Positions 1 through 9,319 of a stretch of 64,000 nt of DNA are shown in pieces. Position 1 is the first letter of the stretch. Each line of letters opens with the position of its first letter. The translations under genes and the position numbers were made by a program. Origin of the DNA: DAIQNV01 sp036788215 (lineage in GTDB: Bacteria > Planctomycetota > Phycisphaerae > Phycisphaerales > UBA1924); contig DAIQNV010000006.1 of assembly GCA_036788215.1 (NCBI GenBank), positions 8,079 through 72,078 on the forward strand, read 5' to 3'. The notes below the pieces were generated by a model, which was not told where the DNA came from, did no database searches, and saw only the letters and a program-made list of their open reading frames with translations.

Positions 1-3
1 CGG

Positions 4-897
4 GTGGGGTCCCCGGGCTCTGGTTCCCCGCGCGGGGTTCGTCTGCGGTTCCTGGGTACGGGGACGAGCGCGGGGGTGCCGGCGATCGGCGGGGTGGCGG
101 GGTGGACGGAGGCGGGCCCGTTCGGATCGGCGGATCCGAGGGATCGGCGGACCCGGACGAGCGCGGTGCTGGAGTTCATCGACGGGACGGGCCAGGAGCG
201 GGTGATCCTGATCGACGCGGGGCCGGACCTGCGTTCGCAGGCGCTCGCGGCGGGGCTGCGCCGGGTGGACGCGATCCTGCTGACGCACGGGCACGTGGAC
301 CACACCTTCGGGCTGGACGAGGTGCGCCGTTTCAACGTGCTGATGGACGCCCCGATCGACCTGTACGCGGACGCGAAGACGATGGCGTTCACGCGCCGGG
401 TGTACGAGCATGTCTTCGAGGCGCACCGGAACTTTCAGAGGTCGTTCGTGGCGACGCTGATCCCCCGGGAGATCGAGCCCCTGAGGTCGTTTGACCTCTT
501 CGGGCTGCGGGTGACGGGGGTGCCCTTCCTGCACGGGAAGCTGCCGGTGCTGGGGTATCGGTTCGAGGTGCGGGGTGGTGGGGGCGGTGAGGAGGGCGGC
601 GGTGGGGGCGGGGGCGGGGGTGGGGTGCTGCCCCTGGTGTACGCGACGGATGTGAGCGCGGTGCCCCCGGAGAGCTGGGCCTGGCTGCGGGGGCTGCGTG
701 TGCTGGTGCTCGATGCCCTGCGTCATCGCCGGCACCCAACACACCTGACGATCGACGAGGCGGTGGTGGTGGCGGAAGGGGTGGGTGCTGATCGGACCTT
801 CTTCGTGCACATGAGCCAGGAGGTGAGCCACGCGGGGGTCGAAAGGGACCTTCCGGCGGGGGTGCGGTTGGCGTATGACGGGCTGGTCGTCCGCTGA
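4..897 (+). CDS. MBL-fold metallo-hydrolase, PhnP-like
   Basis: This is a 297-residue metallo-beta-lactamase-fold hydrolase of the PhnP-like group, a family of zinc or manganese phosphodiesterases and related enzymes. The protein opens with the family's LRFLGTGTSAGVP strand. The metal motif HGHVDH is at residues 95-100. An ATD motif, the sequence RHPTHL and a late FVHMSQEVSH motif follow in the usual order. Residues about 193-211 form a nearly pure glycine tract between strands. That tract is not part of the fold and looks like a low-complexity expansion. The GTG at position 4 is the first usable start, but the window begins here, so an upstream start cannot be excluded. The substrate is not evident. 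Confidence 0.85.
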   Translation: MGSPGSGSPRGVRLRFLGTGTSAGVPAIGGVAGWTEAGPFGSADPRDRRTRTSAVLEFIDGTGQERVILIDAGPDLRSQALAAGLRRVDAILLTHGHVDHTFGLDEVRRFNVLMDAPIDLYADAKTMAFTRRVYEHVFEAHRNFQRSFVATLIPREIEPLRSFDLFGLRVTGVPFLHGKLPVLGYRFEVRGGGGGEEGGGGGGGGGGVLPLVYATDVSAVPPESWAWLRGLRVLVLDALRHRRHPTHLTIDEAVVVAEGVGADRTFFVHMSQEVSHAGVERDLPAGVRLAYDGLVVR

Positions 898-1055
898 TCG
901 GTGCGAAGTCATCTGTGGTCGCGCGGGAATGGTGGCGTGGGCGTCGATGGTTTCGCACTGTCAGCCGATCGGGCCTCCGGAGGGCTCGGGCACCCTTGGA
1001 CGCCTGGTGAGCCCCGCGTGGAGCGGGGTGCCGGGCCCTCAGGCAGGAGCGAGCC

Positions 1056-1238
1056 ATGGCGCACAGCTTTGACCGGACGGATCTGGATGGTTCCGCGGAC
1101 GCGCTCCCCGAGGTGCGTTGGGAGGACCAGCCCGGCCGGACGGCGCTGACCTTCCCCTTCCCCCTGATGCGGAGTTCGGAGGAGGAGGAGTGGGACCGGG
1201 AGCGGGGCGAGGAGGGCGTGCTCGCCCAGTCGGCCTGA
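1056..1238 (+). CDS. Small hypothetical acidic protein
   Basis: This is a possible 60-residue protein in the gap between the MBL hydrolase and atpG. It has a plausible ribosome binding site (AGGAG ending seven bases before the ATG). The C-terminal half is acidic (SSEEEEWDRERGEE). I recognise no family. Support is the ribosome binding site and position only, so it could be a chance reading frame in high-GC DNA. Confidence 0.4.
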   Translation: MAHSFDRTDLDGSADALPEVRWEDQPGRTALTFPFPLMRSSEEEEWDRERGEEGVLAQSA

Positions 1239-1356
1239 TCGATCGGATTCTGGGTGGGCTGGGCCGGGGGGCGGGGCCATCGCCTGGGCGGGGGATCGGG
1301 AGAGCGGCCCGGCGGTCTGGCCCGGGGGCGGGTGGGTGACCTATGCTCCGGGCCCT

Positions 1357-2271
1357 ATGGGCAAGTCACGCGAGATCAAGGGTCGTATCAAGGCGGTCGG
1401 CAACATCCGGCGCATCACGCGCACGATGCAAATGATCGCCACGAGCAAGTTCTCCAGGGCCCAGTCGGCCGCGGTGTCGAGCAAGCCCTACACCGAGGGC
1501 CTGTTCGACCTGGTGGCGAAGCTGGCCGACGCGGGCGAGGGGCTTGATCACCCCTTGCTGTCGGGCGGTGGGGGTGGTGGGGGTGGTGGGGACGCGGGCT
1601 CGCCCGAGCTCACGCTGATCCTGACCTCGAACCGAGGCCTGTGCGGTCCCTACAACGGGAACGTGCTGAAGACCGCGTTGTCGCACATCCGCTCGAACGA
1701 GCGTGCCAAGGCGGGCGAGATCGAGCTGGTGGGCAAGAAGGGCCTGACGGTTCTGAAGTTCGCGGGCGTCGAGGTCTCGCGTTTCCACGAGCAGTTCGGC
1801 GATGCCCCGAGCTACGCGCCGGTGGAGGCGCTGGCCCGGGAGTACATCGAGGCGTACAGCGCAGGGCGCGTGTCGGCGGTGCGGGTGGTGTACATGAAGT
1901 ACTACTCCGCGGGCCGGCAGGCGCCGACGGTGATGCAGCTGCTCCCGTTCAGCGCCGGCGAGATCGCGCAGGCGAGCGGGGACGAGGCGACGACGCGGTC
2001 CGGCTATCGCGAGACGGCGCCGGAGTTCACGCCGGACCCGGCGGCGCTGCTGGACGAGTTGCTCCCCGCTGCGGTGAAGGCGGTCCTGTTCCAAGCGTTC
2101 AACGACGCGGTGGTGTCCGAGCACGTGGCACGCATGGTGGCGATGAAGGCGGCGACGGACAACGCTCAGAAGATGGGCAAGGCGCTCAAGCGGAAGTACA
2201 ACCGCGCCCGCCAGGCCCAGATCACGACGGAGCTGAACGAGATCGTCTCGGGCGCCGCGGCGCTGGGCTGA
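1357..2271 (+). CDS. atpG: F1Fo ATP synthase gamma subunit
   Basis: This is the central rotor shaft of F1-ATPase, 304 residues. The conserved N-terminal helix is clear (SREIKGRIKAVGNI, then ITRTMQMIATSKF), as are the Rossmann-like segment LTSNRGLCGPYN and the C-terminal helix RQAQITTELNEIVSGA. The start is the ATG at 1357. An upstream in-frame GTG at 1336 would add seven residues unlike the family. Nine consecutive glycines (about 1564-1590) are inserted just before the first central-domain strand. The usual atp neighbours are absent: atpA lies about 11 kb away on the other strand, and no delta, beta or epsilon gene is in the window. Confidence 0.97.
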   Translation: MGKSREIKGRIKAVGNIRRITRTMQMIATSKFSRAQSAAVSSKPYTEGLFDLVAKLADAGEGLDHPLLSGGGGGGGGGDAGSPELTLILTSNRGLCGPYNGNVLKTALSHIRSNERAKAGEIELVGKKGLTVLKFAGVEVSRFHEQFGDAPSYAPVEALAREYIEAYSAGRVSAVRVVYMKYYSAGRQAPTVMQLLPFSAGEIAQASGDEATTRSGYRETAPEFTPDPAALLDELLPAAVKAVLFQAFNDAVVSEHVARMVAMKAATDNAQKMGKALKRKYNRARQAQITTELNEIVSGAAALG

Positions 2272-2539
2272 TCGGTCGGGTTCCGGATGCTCACGGAGTC
2301 ATTTCGCGGTTCCCCGTTGGTGCGGGGGAACTGTGGTGCGCCCCCTGCGGGCGGTGGGTGTCAAGTCGGGAAACCGTGGGTGTTTGCGGGGTTTGAGTCG
2401 TGGCGGTGCGCGACGCGCCCGGCGGCTTTGGGCGGGGAAGAATGAACCCGGACTCACCGCCCCTTGGTCCCTTGTCGATGGGCAGTGGGTTGCGACGCCT
2501 CGCCTCGGGTTCGCCCGCGGCTATCCAGGGGAGATGCCC

Positions 2540-3952
2540 ATGACGACCGCGCCCTCGACCACGCCCGCGTCCTCGCCTTTCGATCCGACTTCCGGGAACT
2601 GGCATTGGGAGCCCCAGCCGGCGGCGCAGAAGTTGATCGACGAGTTGCTGCTGGAGTTTTCGAGTCGCTGCCCGGACGCGGTGCGTCTGGCGGAACGGAT
2701 GCGGAACGAGACGGGCACGCGGTTCAAGGACTGGGTGGGGGTGATCCTGGCTCCGGACACGCCGGCGATCCGGGCACGCCTCGAGGAGACGGGGTTCGAG
2801 CCGATCACGACGGAGTTCAGCGACGCGGACATCCAGTTCGCGTTCGAGTGCCGCAAGGGACTCTTCCCGCCGATCCTGCTGACCGAGTCGGACCGGATGA
2901 GCGTGGGCGTGAAGGTGGAGAGCGTCGCGGACTTCTTCCAGGCGCAGCAGATCCCGGGGATCGAGCGGACAGAGGGCGAGCCCCTGTGCCGGGCGCGGTG
3001 GGCGAAGGTGGCGGACGGTGACCGGGCGGCGCTGTGGGTGATGGAGCGTCACGGGTACCGGGCGTTCGGTCTGACGGACGACCTGCCGGACACGCGGATC
3101 GCGGCGCAGCACTTCCTCGAGCGTTTCCGGGCCAGGCCCCGGCGGTTCGACGATCAGGCGGAGGGGTTCAACGACCTGCACCGGATGCTGGACGCGGCTG
3201 TCGAGGAGATCGGTCGCGACTGGGCGTGCGACCTGTTCTTCAAGGCGGAGCGGGACTACTGGATGAACCGGAACACCGCGGGTCGTGTGCAGTACGCTCG
3301 CCAGCAGCGTCTGGGGCTCGGGTGGGCGAACCACGACCACCACACCTATCGCAACGGGCGCGAGCACTACACCCAGGTGATCTCGATCTTCGAGAAGCTG
3401 GGGTTCTATTGCCGCGAGCGGTTCTACGCGGGTGGCGAGGCGGGGTGGGGTGCGCAGGTGCTGGAGCACCCGGTGACGGGCGTGACGATCTTCGCGGACG
3501 TGGACATGACCGCGGAGGAAGTGCAGGGCGACTTCGCGCACGAGGGGTTCAGCCCGAAGGCGGACGTGGGGACGATCGGGCTGTGGTGCGCCCTGCACGG
3601 GGAGAGCCTGTTCGAGGCGGGGATGCACCACCTGGAGTGCCAGTTCGACCACGCGGCGCTGGTGGAGCAGCTCGAGGCGGAGTCGGGGATCAAGACGATG
3701 GACCCGTTCACGACGTTCCCCTTCCTGCGCCAGGCGTTCACCGAGGGTGAGCGGTGGATCGTGGGCGAGGAGCGCCTGTCGGTCGCGGTCTCGAACGGGT
3801 GGATCACGGGCGAGCAGGCGGAGGCGTTCCGGACGACGGGCGCCCTCGGGAGCCACCTGGAGAACCTGGAGCGGAACGACGGGTTCAAGGGGTTCAACCA
3901 GACGGGCGTGAGCGACATCATCGGGCGGACCGATGCCCGCAAGCACACCTGA
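2540..3952 (+). CDS. VOC-superfamily-like protein of unknown function
   Basis: This is a 470-residue cytoplasmic protein with no signal peptide. The C-terminal half resembles a vicinal-oxygen-chelate (glyoxalase-fold) module. It has a histidine-rich strand HDHHTYR (His265 onwards), then a helix (ISIFEKLGF), then a strand series ending in FADVDM, and later a histidine cluster (MHHLECQFDH). These could be metal ligands. The N-terminal half has a second, less clear alpha/beta module, so two paired VOC units are possible. The ATG at 2540 is chosen because AGGGGAG ends six bases before it. The alternative ATG at 2534 abuts that sequence. The reaction is unknown, and the fold assignment is an inference from pattern. 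Confidence 0.6.
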   Translation: MTTAPSTTPASSPFDPTSGNWHWEPQPAAQKLIDELLLEFSSRCPDAVRLAERMRNETGTRFKDWVGVILAPDTPAIRARLEETGFEPITTEFSDADIQFAFECRKGLFPPILLTESDRMSVGVKVESVADFFQAQQIPGIERTEGEPLCRARWAKVADGDRAALWVMERHGYRAFGLTDDLPDTRIAAQHFLERFRARPRRFDDQAEGFNDLHRMLDAAVEEIGRDWACDLFFKAERDYWMNRNTAGRVQYARQQRLGLGWANHDHHTYRNGREHYTQVISIFEKLGFYCRERFYAGGEAGWGAQVLEHPVTGVTIFADVDMTAEEVQGDFAHEGFSPKADVGTIGLWCALHGESLFEAGMHHLECQFDHAALVEQLEAESGIKTMDPFTTFPFLRQAFTEGERWIVGEERLSVAVSNGWITGEQAEAFRTTGALGSHLENLERNDGFKGFNQTGVSDIIGRTDARKHT

Positions 3953-4064
3953 TCGGGTCGATCCGGTCCCGGTCCGGGCCCGTACCCTGTCGGGGTCCGT
4001 CGCGGCGCGTGGGCGTGTGCGGCGGTGGTGTCAACGCCTGTCGGAAGTCATCGGAGGTCATCGC

Positions 4065-5246
4065 ATGCCCCGCGCTGCATTCGCGCCCGCACGGAACGGT
4101 GTTGGTCTGGCTCTCGTCGCGTCGTGCCTGTTCGGGGCGAGCGGGCTCGCCCAGCCGGTTGAGCAGCCCGTCGCCCAGCCGGTCGCTCAGCCGGAGGCGG
4201 TCGATCCGCAGGTGGAGGTGGTGGCGCCGACGGCCCAGGAGGTGACCTTCGCGAGCCTCGAGGACGGGGTGACGCTGGCGGGGACGCTCCTGATCCCCTC
4301 GGGCGAGGGGCCCTTCCCGGCGGTGGTCTTCGTGAGCGGGTCGGGCCCGCAGGACCGGGACTCGGTGGTGTACGGGCAGCCGATCTTTCGGAACCTGGCC
4401 CAGGCGCTGACCGCGATGGGGTTCGTCACGCTGCGGTTCGACGACCGGGGCGTGGGGCAGTCGACGGGCGACCACGCTTCGGCGACGACGAGCGACTTCA
4501 CCGAGGACGCGGAGGGGGCGCTGCGATTCTTGGCGGAGCACCCGATGGTGGAGGAGGGGGGCGTCGCGCTCGTCGGGCACTCCGAGGGGGGGATCGTGGG
4601 CATGCGCCTGGCGGCGGCGGGGAAGGTGCCCGGGGCCTTGGTCCTGATGGCGACGCCGGCGGCTCTCGGGGCCGACCTGCTCGCGGACCAGCAGCGCCAG
4701 TTGCTCATCGCTGCGGGCACGGACCCGGAGGTGGCGGAGGGGGTGGTGATCAAGCAGCGGGCGCTGATCGATCTCGTGAAGTCACGGGCGGAGGAAGACG
4801 TGATCCGCGCCGCGGCGGAGGAGCTGGTGACGGCGCAGTACGCGAGCCAGTTCGATCGCCCCCCGACGGCGGACATCCTGGCGCGGGCGATCCCGCAGGC
4901 GATGCAGCAGGCGACGAGCCCCTGGGTGCGGGAGTTCGCGTCGTTCGACACCCGCCCGACGATCGAGAAGATCACGGTGGCGACGCTGGCGCTGTATGGC
5001 GGGGTGGACCTGCAGGTGTCCGACGACCTGAGCGCGACCGCGATGGCGGACGGGCTGAAGCGCGTCGGTCATCCCGCGTCGCGGGTGGTGGTCTTCCCGA
5101 CCAAGAACCACCTGTTCCAGAACGCGTCGACGGGGCTGATCGGCGAGTACGCCCGGGCGGGGATGGCGCCGGCACCCGAGGTGATCGAGGCGATCGCGCA
5201 GTGGCTCGAGTCGGGGATGATCCCGCCGGACAAGCGGAGGCGGTGA
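4065..5246 (+). CDS. Secreted alpha/beta hydrolase
   Basis: This is a 393-residue serine hydrolase with an N-terminal signal peptide (hydrophobic stretch about residues 12-27, cleavage likely after SGLA). A short Pro/Gln/Val-rich linker with PVAQ repeats follows. The alpha/beta fold shows the oxyanion strand VVFVSGSGPQDRDS, the sequence RFDDRGVGQS, and the nucleophile elbow GHSEGG with Ser173. The likely catalytic histidine is His349 in KNHLFQN. This pattern fits the family of secreted esterase or peptidase-like hydrolases with a GSGPQDRD loop. The start is supported by GGAGG seven bases before the ATG. The substrate cannot be told from sequence. Confidence 0.88.
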   Translation: MPRAAFAPARNGVGLALVASCLFGASGLAQPVEQPVAQPVAQPEAVDPQVEVVAPTAQEVTFASLEDGVTLAGTLLIPSGEGPFPAVVFVSGSGPQDRDSVVYGQPIFRNLAQALTAMGFVTLRFDDRGVGQSTGDHASATTSDFTEDAEGALRFLAEHPMVEEGGVALVGHSEGGIVGMRLAAAGKVPGALVLMATPAALGADLLADQQRQLLIAAGTDPEVAEGVVIKQRALIDLVKSRAEEDVIRAAAEELVTAQYASQFDRPPTADILARAIPQAMQQATSPWVREFASFDTRPTIEKITVATLALYGGVDLQVSDDLSATAMADGLKRVGHPASRVVVFPTKNHLFQNASTGLIGEYARAGMAPAPEVIEAIAQWLESGMIPPDKRRR

Positions 5247-5271
5247 CCCGCAGAAGGAGACTCCTGGAAAG

Positions 5272-5302
5272 CCCGGGCGCGGCCGCTGGGTCCGCGCCCG
5301 GG
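5272..5302. terminator. Hairpin between convergent genes
   Basis: A perfect 11-bp inverted repeat (5272-5282 with 5292-5302, nine-base loop) lies between the convergent hydrolase and metallophosphoesterase genes. There is no strong T-tract on either strand, so it is a probable bidirectional stop or 3'-end stabiliser rather than a textbook terminator. Confidence 0.55.
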
Positions 5303-5318
5303 GTGTGCTAGGGGATGA

Positions 5319-7286
5319 TTACGGGCAGCCGGCGCTGAAGGCGGCGAGGAACGCCGCTACATCGGAGAAGCTGAACACGCCGATCGGACTGGCCAGGTCG
5401 GCCGCCGGATCCTGGGCGTCGTAGGCATCGAGGAACGTAGCAACATCGGCGAAGGTCAGCACGCCGTAGGGCGTGGCCAGATCGGCGGCGCTGCAGGCGG
5501 GAACGGGCCGGAGGTTGTCCGCGGGGCCTTCCAGCGTGACCCGGTTCTGGTACGGACGCAGCTCGTACCCGGTCACCGTGAAGTCGACATCGCCGGCGTT
5601 GAGCGGGAAGTTATGCAGATATCGGAACGCGATGCGGAAGCGGTCATCGCCCCGGGGCTCCACGTCCACCTCGAGGAATCCGTAGTGCTTCCCGCCGCTG
5701 ACGAGTTGGTTGCCGTTCCACAGCTCCGCCTCGTTCTGATCCGCGGCCCACACATGGAACGGGTTGGCGACCCACGCCTGGCCATCGGTGTTCAACGGGT
5801 TGGCCCGCCAGTTGACGATGTTGTTGTTGACGAAGCCCGCGGCGTCCTCGACCCCGCGCAGGCCGTCGCCGGCGGCGCCCACATCCCACAGGTGGACGCC
5901 ATAGCCGTCGCCGTCGGTGTCGAAGAAGCTCATCTCGGAGACCTCGCTGTGCCCGGCGAACACGCCCGCCACGCGGTACTGCTCCATCATCGGGGCGTAG
6001 ATCCGCATGGCCTCGCCCGACTGGTTGCTGGTCACGCTGCTGCCGTGGATGCCGCGGCTGAAAGGCGTGTGGTGGAACTGCACGAAGATGATCTGCCCCG
6101 CATCGCGTGCGGCGGCCATCTCGGCCATCGCCCAGTCCCACTGCTCGGTGCCCTGATTGAAGTCCGGGATGTCGCCCGGCGCGTAGGGCGTGCTGAACCA
6201 CGCACGGTTCGTGTCCAAGTTCTGCGGGAAGTTCACGCTGATCCCCTGCCCGACCGGCGGGGCCACGCGGCTGTTGGCCTCGTCCGTCGCCTTGACCGAG
6301 CACAGCGTGATGATGGTCACCGGGCCGTAGTCCTGCCGGTGGTACAGATCCTGGAACGCGGCGTTGCCGTTGGACGGGTACGAGAGATAGGCCGAGAACT
6401 GCTGGCGGGCGTAGGAGATCAGCTCGTTGGTCAGCGGCCCGCCGCTGCCGGTCTCGCCCGCGCCGACGCCGGCGAAGATGCAGTTGTTGCCGATGGCCGC
6501 CACCAGCGGACGCCCCGACAGCAGGTCGTCGTACTGCCCCGCGTTGTGACGCCAGAACTCGTCCCAGCGGCGCTGCTGCTCGTTGCCGGTGCCCTCCACG
6601 ATGTCGCCTGGCATGATGATCAGGTCGGGATTGCGCCCCTTGATCTGACGGATGTTCTCCTGATACCCGACGGTTTCGGACAGGAAGTACTGATCCCGCC
6701 CCCGCCCGGAGCCGTCGGGCCGTCCCGTGCTGCCCAGCGCCTGAGGCGTCGTGCGGGCCCACTCGCGGAACCGCGTCCGACCGCGCACGAGCGTCTCGCT
6801 GTCGGACAGCACCGCGAACCGCATGGTGCGATCCGTCTGCCGATCCGGCGCGGTGCGGAAGGTATTGGCATAGGTGCTCACACCTTGCGCCGCCTCGTAG
6901 GCGTACAGGCTGTCGGTCCGCAGACCGGTCAGCACGATGCGATGTCGGTAGTTGCGGGCGGGGTTTCCGTCGGCATCGAAGATCGCCGTTGTCGCGAAGG
7001 GGAACTCACCCTGTGCGTTCAACTCCGCGGCCACCTGATAATCCAGCACCTCGACCAGCTCGGGCTGGCTGGCGAACACCGCGGGCTGGTCAAGCCCGGG
7101 ACCGGTCACGGTCAGCGTGCCCGGCATCGGGTCACTGCTGAACCACGTGATGGTGATGCCGTCCTCGGTCGGCGTCAATTGATACGGCAGCACGCGGAAT
7201 TCGGCGCTCGCCGCCTGGGCGGGGACGGCAAGGCCGAGGGCAAGGAACATTGCCAGCGGCGAAAGGGCTCTGGTGAAACGAGTCAT
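5319..7286 (-). CDS. Secreted metallophosphoesterase with GC-type dockerin
   Basis: This is a 655-residue exported protein. It has a signal peptide (residues 1-25), then a fibronectin-like domain as in purple acid phosphatases (YQLTPTEDGITITWFSS), then a calcineurin-like phosphoesterase domain, then a 58-residue C-terminal dockerin-like module running from CSAADLA to AGCP. Phosphoesterase motifs are present but altered: SDSE stands where D-x-H is usual, PGDIVEG is normal, GNN stands for GNH, FHHTP is normal, and AGHSE stands for GHxH. Several metal ligands remain, but two histidines are replaced, so activity is uncertain. The gene stands alone, with a hairpin downstream. Confidence 0.85.
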   Translation of the reverse strand: MTRFTRALSPLAMFLALGLAVPAQAASAEFRVLPYQLTPTEDGITITWFSSDPMPGTLTVTGPGLDQPAVFASQPELVEVLDYQVAAELNAQGEFPFATTAIFDADGNPARNYRHRIVLTGLRTDSLYAYEAAQGVSTYANTFRTAPDRQTDRTMRFAVLSDSETLVRGRTRFREWARTTPQALGSTGRPDGSGRGRDQYFLSETVGYQENIRQIKGRNPDLIIMPGDIVEGTGNEQQRRWDEFWRHNAGQYDDLLSGRPLVAAIGNNCIFAGVGAGETGSGGPLTNELISYARQQFSAYLSYPSNGNAAFQDLYHRQDYGPVTIITLCSVKATDEANSRVAPPVGQGISVNFPQNLDTNRAWFSTPYAPGDIPDFNQGTEQWDWAMAEMAAARDAGQIIFVQFHHTPFSRGIHGSSVTSNQSGEAMRIYAPMMEQYRVAGVFAGHSEVSEMSFFDTDGDGYGVHLWDVGAAGDGLRGVEDAAGFVNNNIVNWRANPLNTDGQAWVANPFHVWAADQNEAELWNGNQLVSGGKHYGFLEVDVEPRGDDRFRIAFRYLHNFPLNAGDVDFTVTGYELRPYQNRVTLEGPADNLRPVPACSAADLATPYGVLTFADVATFLDAYDAQDPAADLASPIGVFSFSDVAAFLAAFSAGCP

Positions 7287-7523
7287 GCTCTGGCTCCGGG
7301 TTCGTGTCGGTACAGGCCACGGTCACAATGACCACGGTCCGAGAATGCTACAGAGCACCGTCAGCGTGCGGATCAAGGACGCGACAAGATCCCGCTGGGA
7401 TTTGGTCAAAACTATGATTAAGAACTTGCGAGCAACTTCAGACGGCTGCACGCGGATCACTGAGGAGCGAGTCATCCCGAATAGCCGGCGCGCGGCGAGG
7501 CCTCGGCCTTGACCGCGTCTACC

Positions 7524-7556
7524 AAATAGAAAGGTCCGCGACCGAGGCCGCGGGCC
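7524..7556 (-). terminator. Intrinsic terminator, duplicated type
   Basis: Read on the minus strand this is a 10-bp stem with one mismatch (7547-7556 with 7533-7542), a CTCG loop, and then TTTCTATTT. It terminates the beta-helix gene. The sequence is closely related to the terminator at 9256-9288. Confidence 0.75.
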
Positions 7557-7588
7557 GTGATGGACTTCATGCGTCGATGTTCAACGCG

Positions 7589-9109
7589 TTAGGGGCAGCC
7601 GGCGTTGAACGCGGCGAGGAAGGCTGTGATATCGGCGAAGGTGAACTGACCCGCGGGCGATGCGAGGTCGGCGACAGGGTCCTGGCTTGCGAACGCCGCG
7701 AGAAACGCGGAGATGTCGGCGAAGGTGAGTTGGCCGAAGGGCGGGGCGAGGTCGGCGGGGCTGCAGGGCCCGGCGGGCTGGAACTCGTAGGCGCCGATGT
7801 CGATGACCGGCCCGGTGCCCGGTCCGCTGCCCGGCCCCGTGTCGGGGGTTGCGGGGTCGTCCGTGCGGCGGGGGAGGCCCGCGAGGTCGAGGGTGAAGGC
7901 CGGGGCGAGCAGGGCGTTGTCACCCGCGTCGATGGCGGGGGAGGCCGGCGCGAGGCGCAGGTCGTCGTCCGCTGTACCGGCGAGGCCGTCGGGCCCGTCG
8001 GGGTCGACGAGCCCGGCGCCGTTGGCGCTCGATGCGCTGAGGTTCGAGGCGGTGATCGCGCCGCCCGGGGCGACGAGCGTCTGCGGCACCGCGCCGGCGA
8101 GGATGGAGTTGTGGACGGTGAGCCCGCCGGCGTCGCCGGACCAGGCGCCCGCTGCCAGGGCCTCCGCGGTGTTGTTCCACAGGGTGGAGTTGATGAACTT
8201 GACCGTCGCGCCGTCCGTGCCCGCCGCGGCCCCGCCGAACCCGTTGAGCCCGTTCGAGCGGCGGGCGTGGTTGCCGCTGAAGGCGGAGTTGGTCACGGTG
8301 ACGGACGCGGTCACGGGCGGCGACGTGAGGTCCGCGTCGCGGATGAAGATGGCCCCGCCGAGCGTCGCGGTGTTGCCCAGGAAGCGGCAGCGATCGATCG
8401 TGACGAGGGCGTCGTCGGCCGATATCGCGGCGCCGAAGTCCGAGGTGTTGTTGATGAACTCAGAGTCGCTGATCTCGACGATCGCGGCCGGGGCGTTGAA
8501 GAAGACGATCGCGGAGATCGCGGCGCCGAAGGCCGAGGGAGTAACGGGACCGGGCCCGGCGGTGTTGCTGACAAAGGCGGAGCCCTCGACCACCAGGCGC
8601 CCACCGGCGACGATGATCGCGCCCGTTGTGCCGTCGCTCGCGGAGGTGTTGTTCGCGAAGCGACAGTCGATGACCGTGATGTCGGAGCGTGTGCCGAGCA
8701 CGGCGCTCGCGACGAATGAGGCGGAGGACGTGTTCCGAAAGAAGACGCACCGCTCGAGCCGCAGATCGCTCTGCGAGGCTCGGATGGCGTTGACGCAGTC
8801 GGTCATCGTGAGATCGGCGAAAACGAGGCCGCTGCGGGCGGTGAGGAAGATCGGGCTCTGGGCCCCGTTGCCGCGCAGCACAACATCGGCGGCATCGCCC
8901 GTCGCGCCGCGGAGGGTGACGCCGTCGCTCGGGAAGGTGAGCCCGGTGCCGATGTTGTACTGCCCGGCTGCCAGCACGATCTCATCACCCGCGATGGCAG
9001 AGGCCAGCGCCGCTTGGATCGTCGGCGCATCGCCCGGGACATGAATGGTTCCCGCCGAAGCAACCAGCGTCGCGCTCGCCGCCGCACCTGCACTGAGCAT
9101 CTTCCGCAT
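7589..9109 (-). CDS. Secreted right-handed beta-helix protein with GC-type dockerin
   Basis: This is a 506-residue exported protein. A signal peptide (MRKMLSAGAAASATLVASA) is followed by the typical entry to a parallel beta-helix (HVPGDAPTIQAALASA). Successive short-turn repeats rich in N, S, T and G cover about residues 40-440 (for example SEFINNTSDFGAAIS and CRFLGNTATLGGAIF). This is the fold of pectate-lyase-like and polymorphic outer-membrane proteins. The C-terminal module runs from CSPADLAPPFG to NAGCP. The start at 9109 has AGGAGG upstream, and the longer reading frame adds only a non-signal extension. It probably binds or cleaves polysaccharide, but no catalytic residues can be assigned. 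Confidence 0.85.
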   Translation of the reverse strand: MRKMLSAGAAASATLVASAGTIHVPGDAPTIQAALASAIAGDEIVLAAGQYNIGTGLTFPSDGVTLRGATGDAADVVLRGNGAQSPIFLTARSGLVFADLTMTDCVNAIRASQSDLRLERCVFFRNTSSASFVASAVLGTRSDITVIDCRFANNTSASDGTTGAIIVAGGRLVVEGSAFVSNTAGPGPVTPSAFGAAISAIVFFNAPAAIVEISDSEFINNTSDFGAAISADDALVTIDRCRFLGNTATLGGAIFIRDADLTSPPVTASVTVTNSAFSGNHARRSNGLNGFGGAAAGTDGATVKFINSTLWNNTAEALAAGAWSGDAGGLTVHNSILAGAVPQTLVAPGGAITASNLSASSANGAGLVDPDGPDGLAGTADDDLRLAPASPAIDAGDNALLAPAFTLDLAGLPRRTDDPATPDTGPGSGPGTGPVIDIGAYEFQPAGPCSPADLAPPFGQLTFADISAFLAAFASQDPVADLASPAGQFTFADITAFLAAFNAGCP

Positions 9110-9255
9110 GTCCGACCCTCCTCGACGGGCAGGGTACCGCACGGGACGCCCGGAGCCAAGGAGAATCGAGTCGAAGATGGAGCCGGTGCGTCGCTACCGT
9201 TCGCAGCGGAGTTCGCGTGGCACGCGATCGTGATTCACGCACCGGAGGCACCCGC

Positions 9256-9288
9256 AAAAAAAGGACCCGCGACCGAAGCCGCAGGCCC
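9256..9288 (-). terminator. Strong intrinsic terminator
   Basis: On the minus strand this is a fully paired 11-bp stem (9278-9288 with 9063-equivalent arm 9263-9273, allowing G-T pairs) with a TTCG tetraloop and seven T residues. It lies directly downstream of the propeller gene ending at 9320. Confidence 0.9.
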
Positions 9289-9319
9289 TCATGGGAGTCA
9301 TGCGTCGGTCTTCAACGCT

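Noticed and set aside
2291..3946. 551-codon minus-strand frame opposite the VOC-like gene
   Set aside because: No ribosome binding site, biased composition and no recognisable motif.
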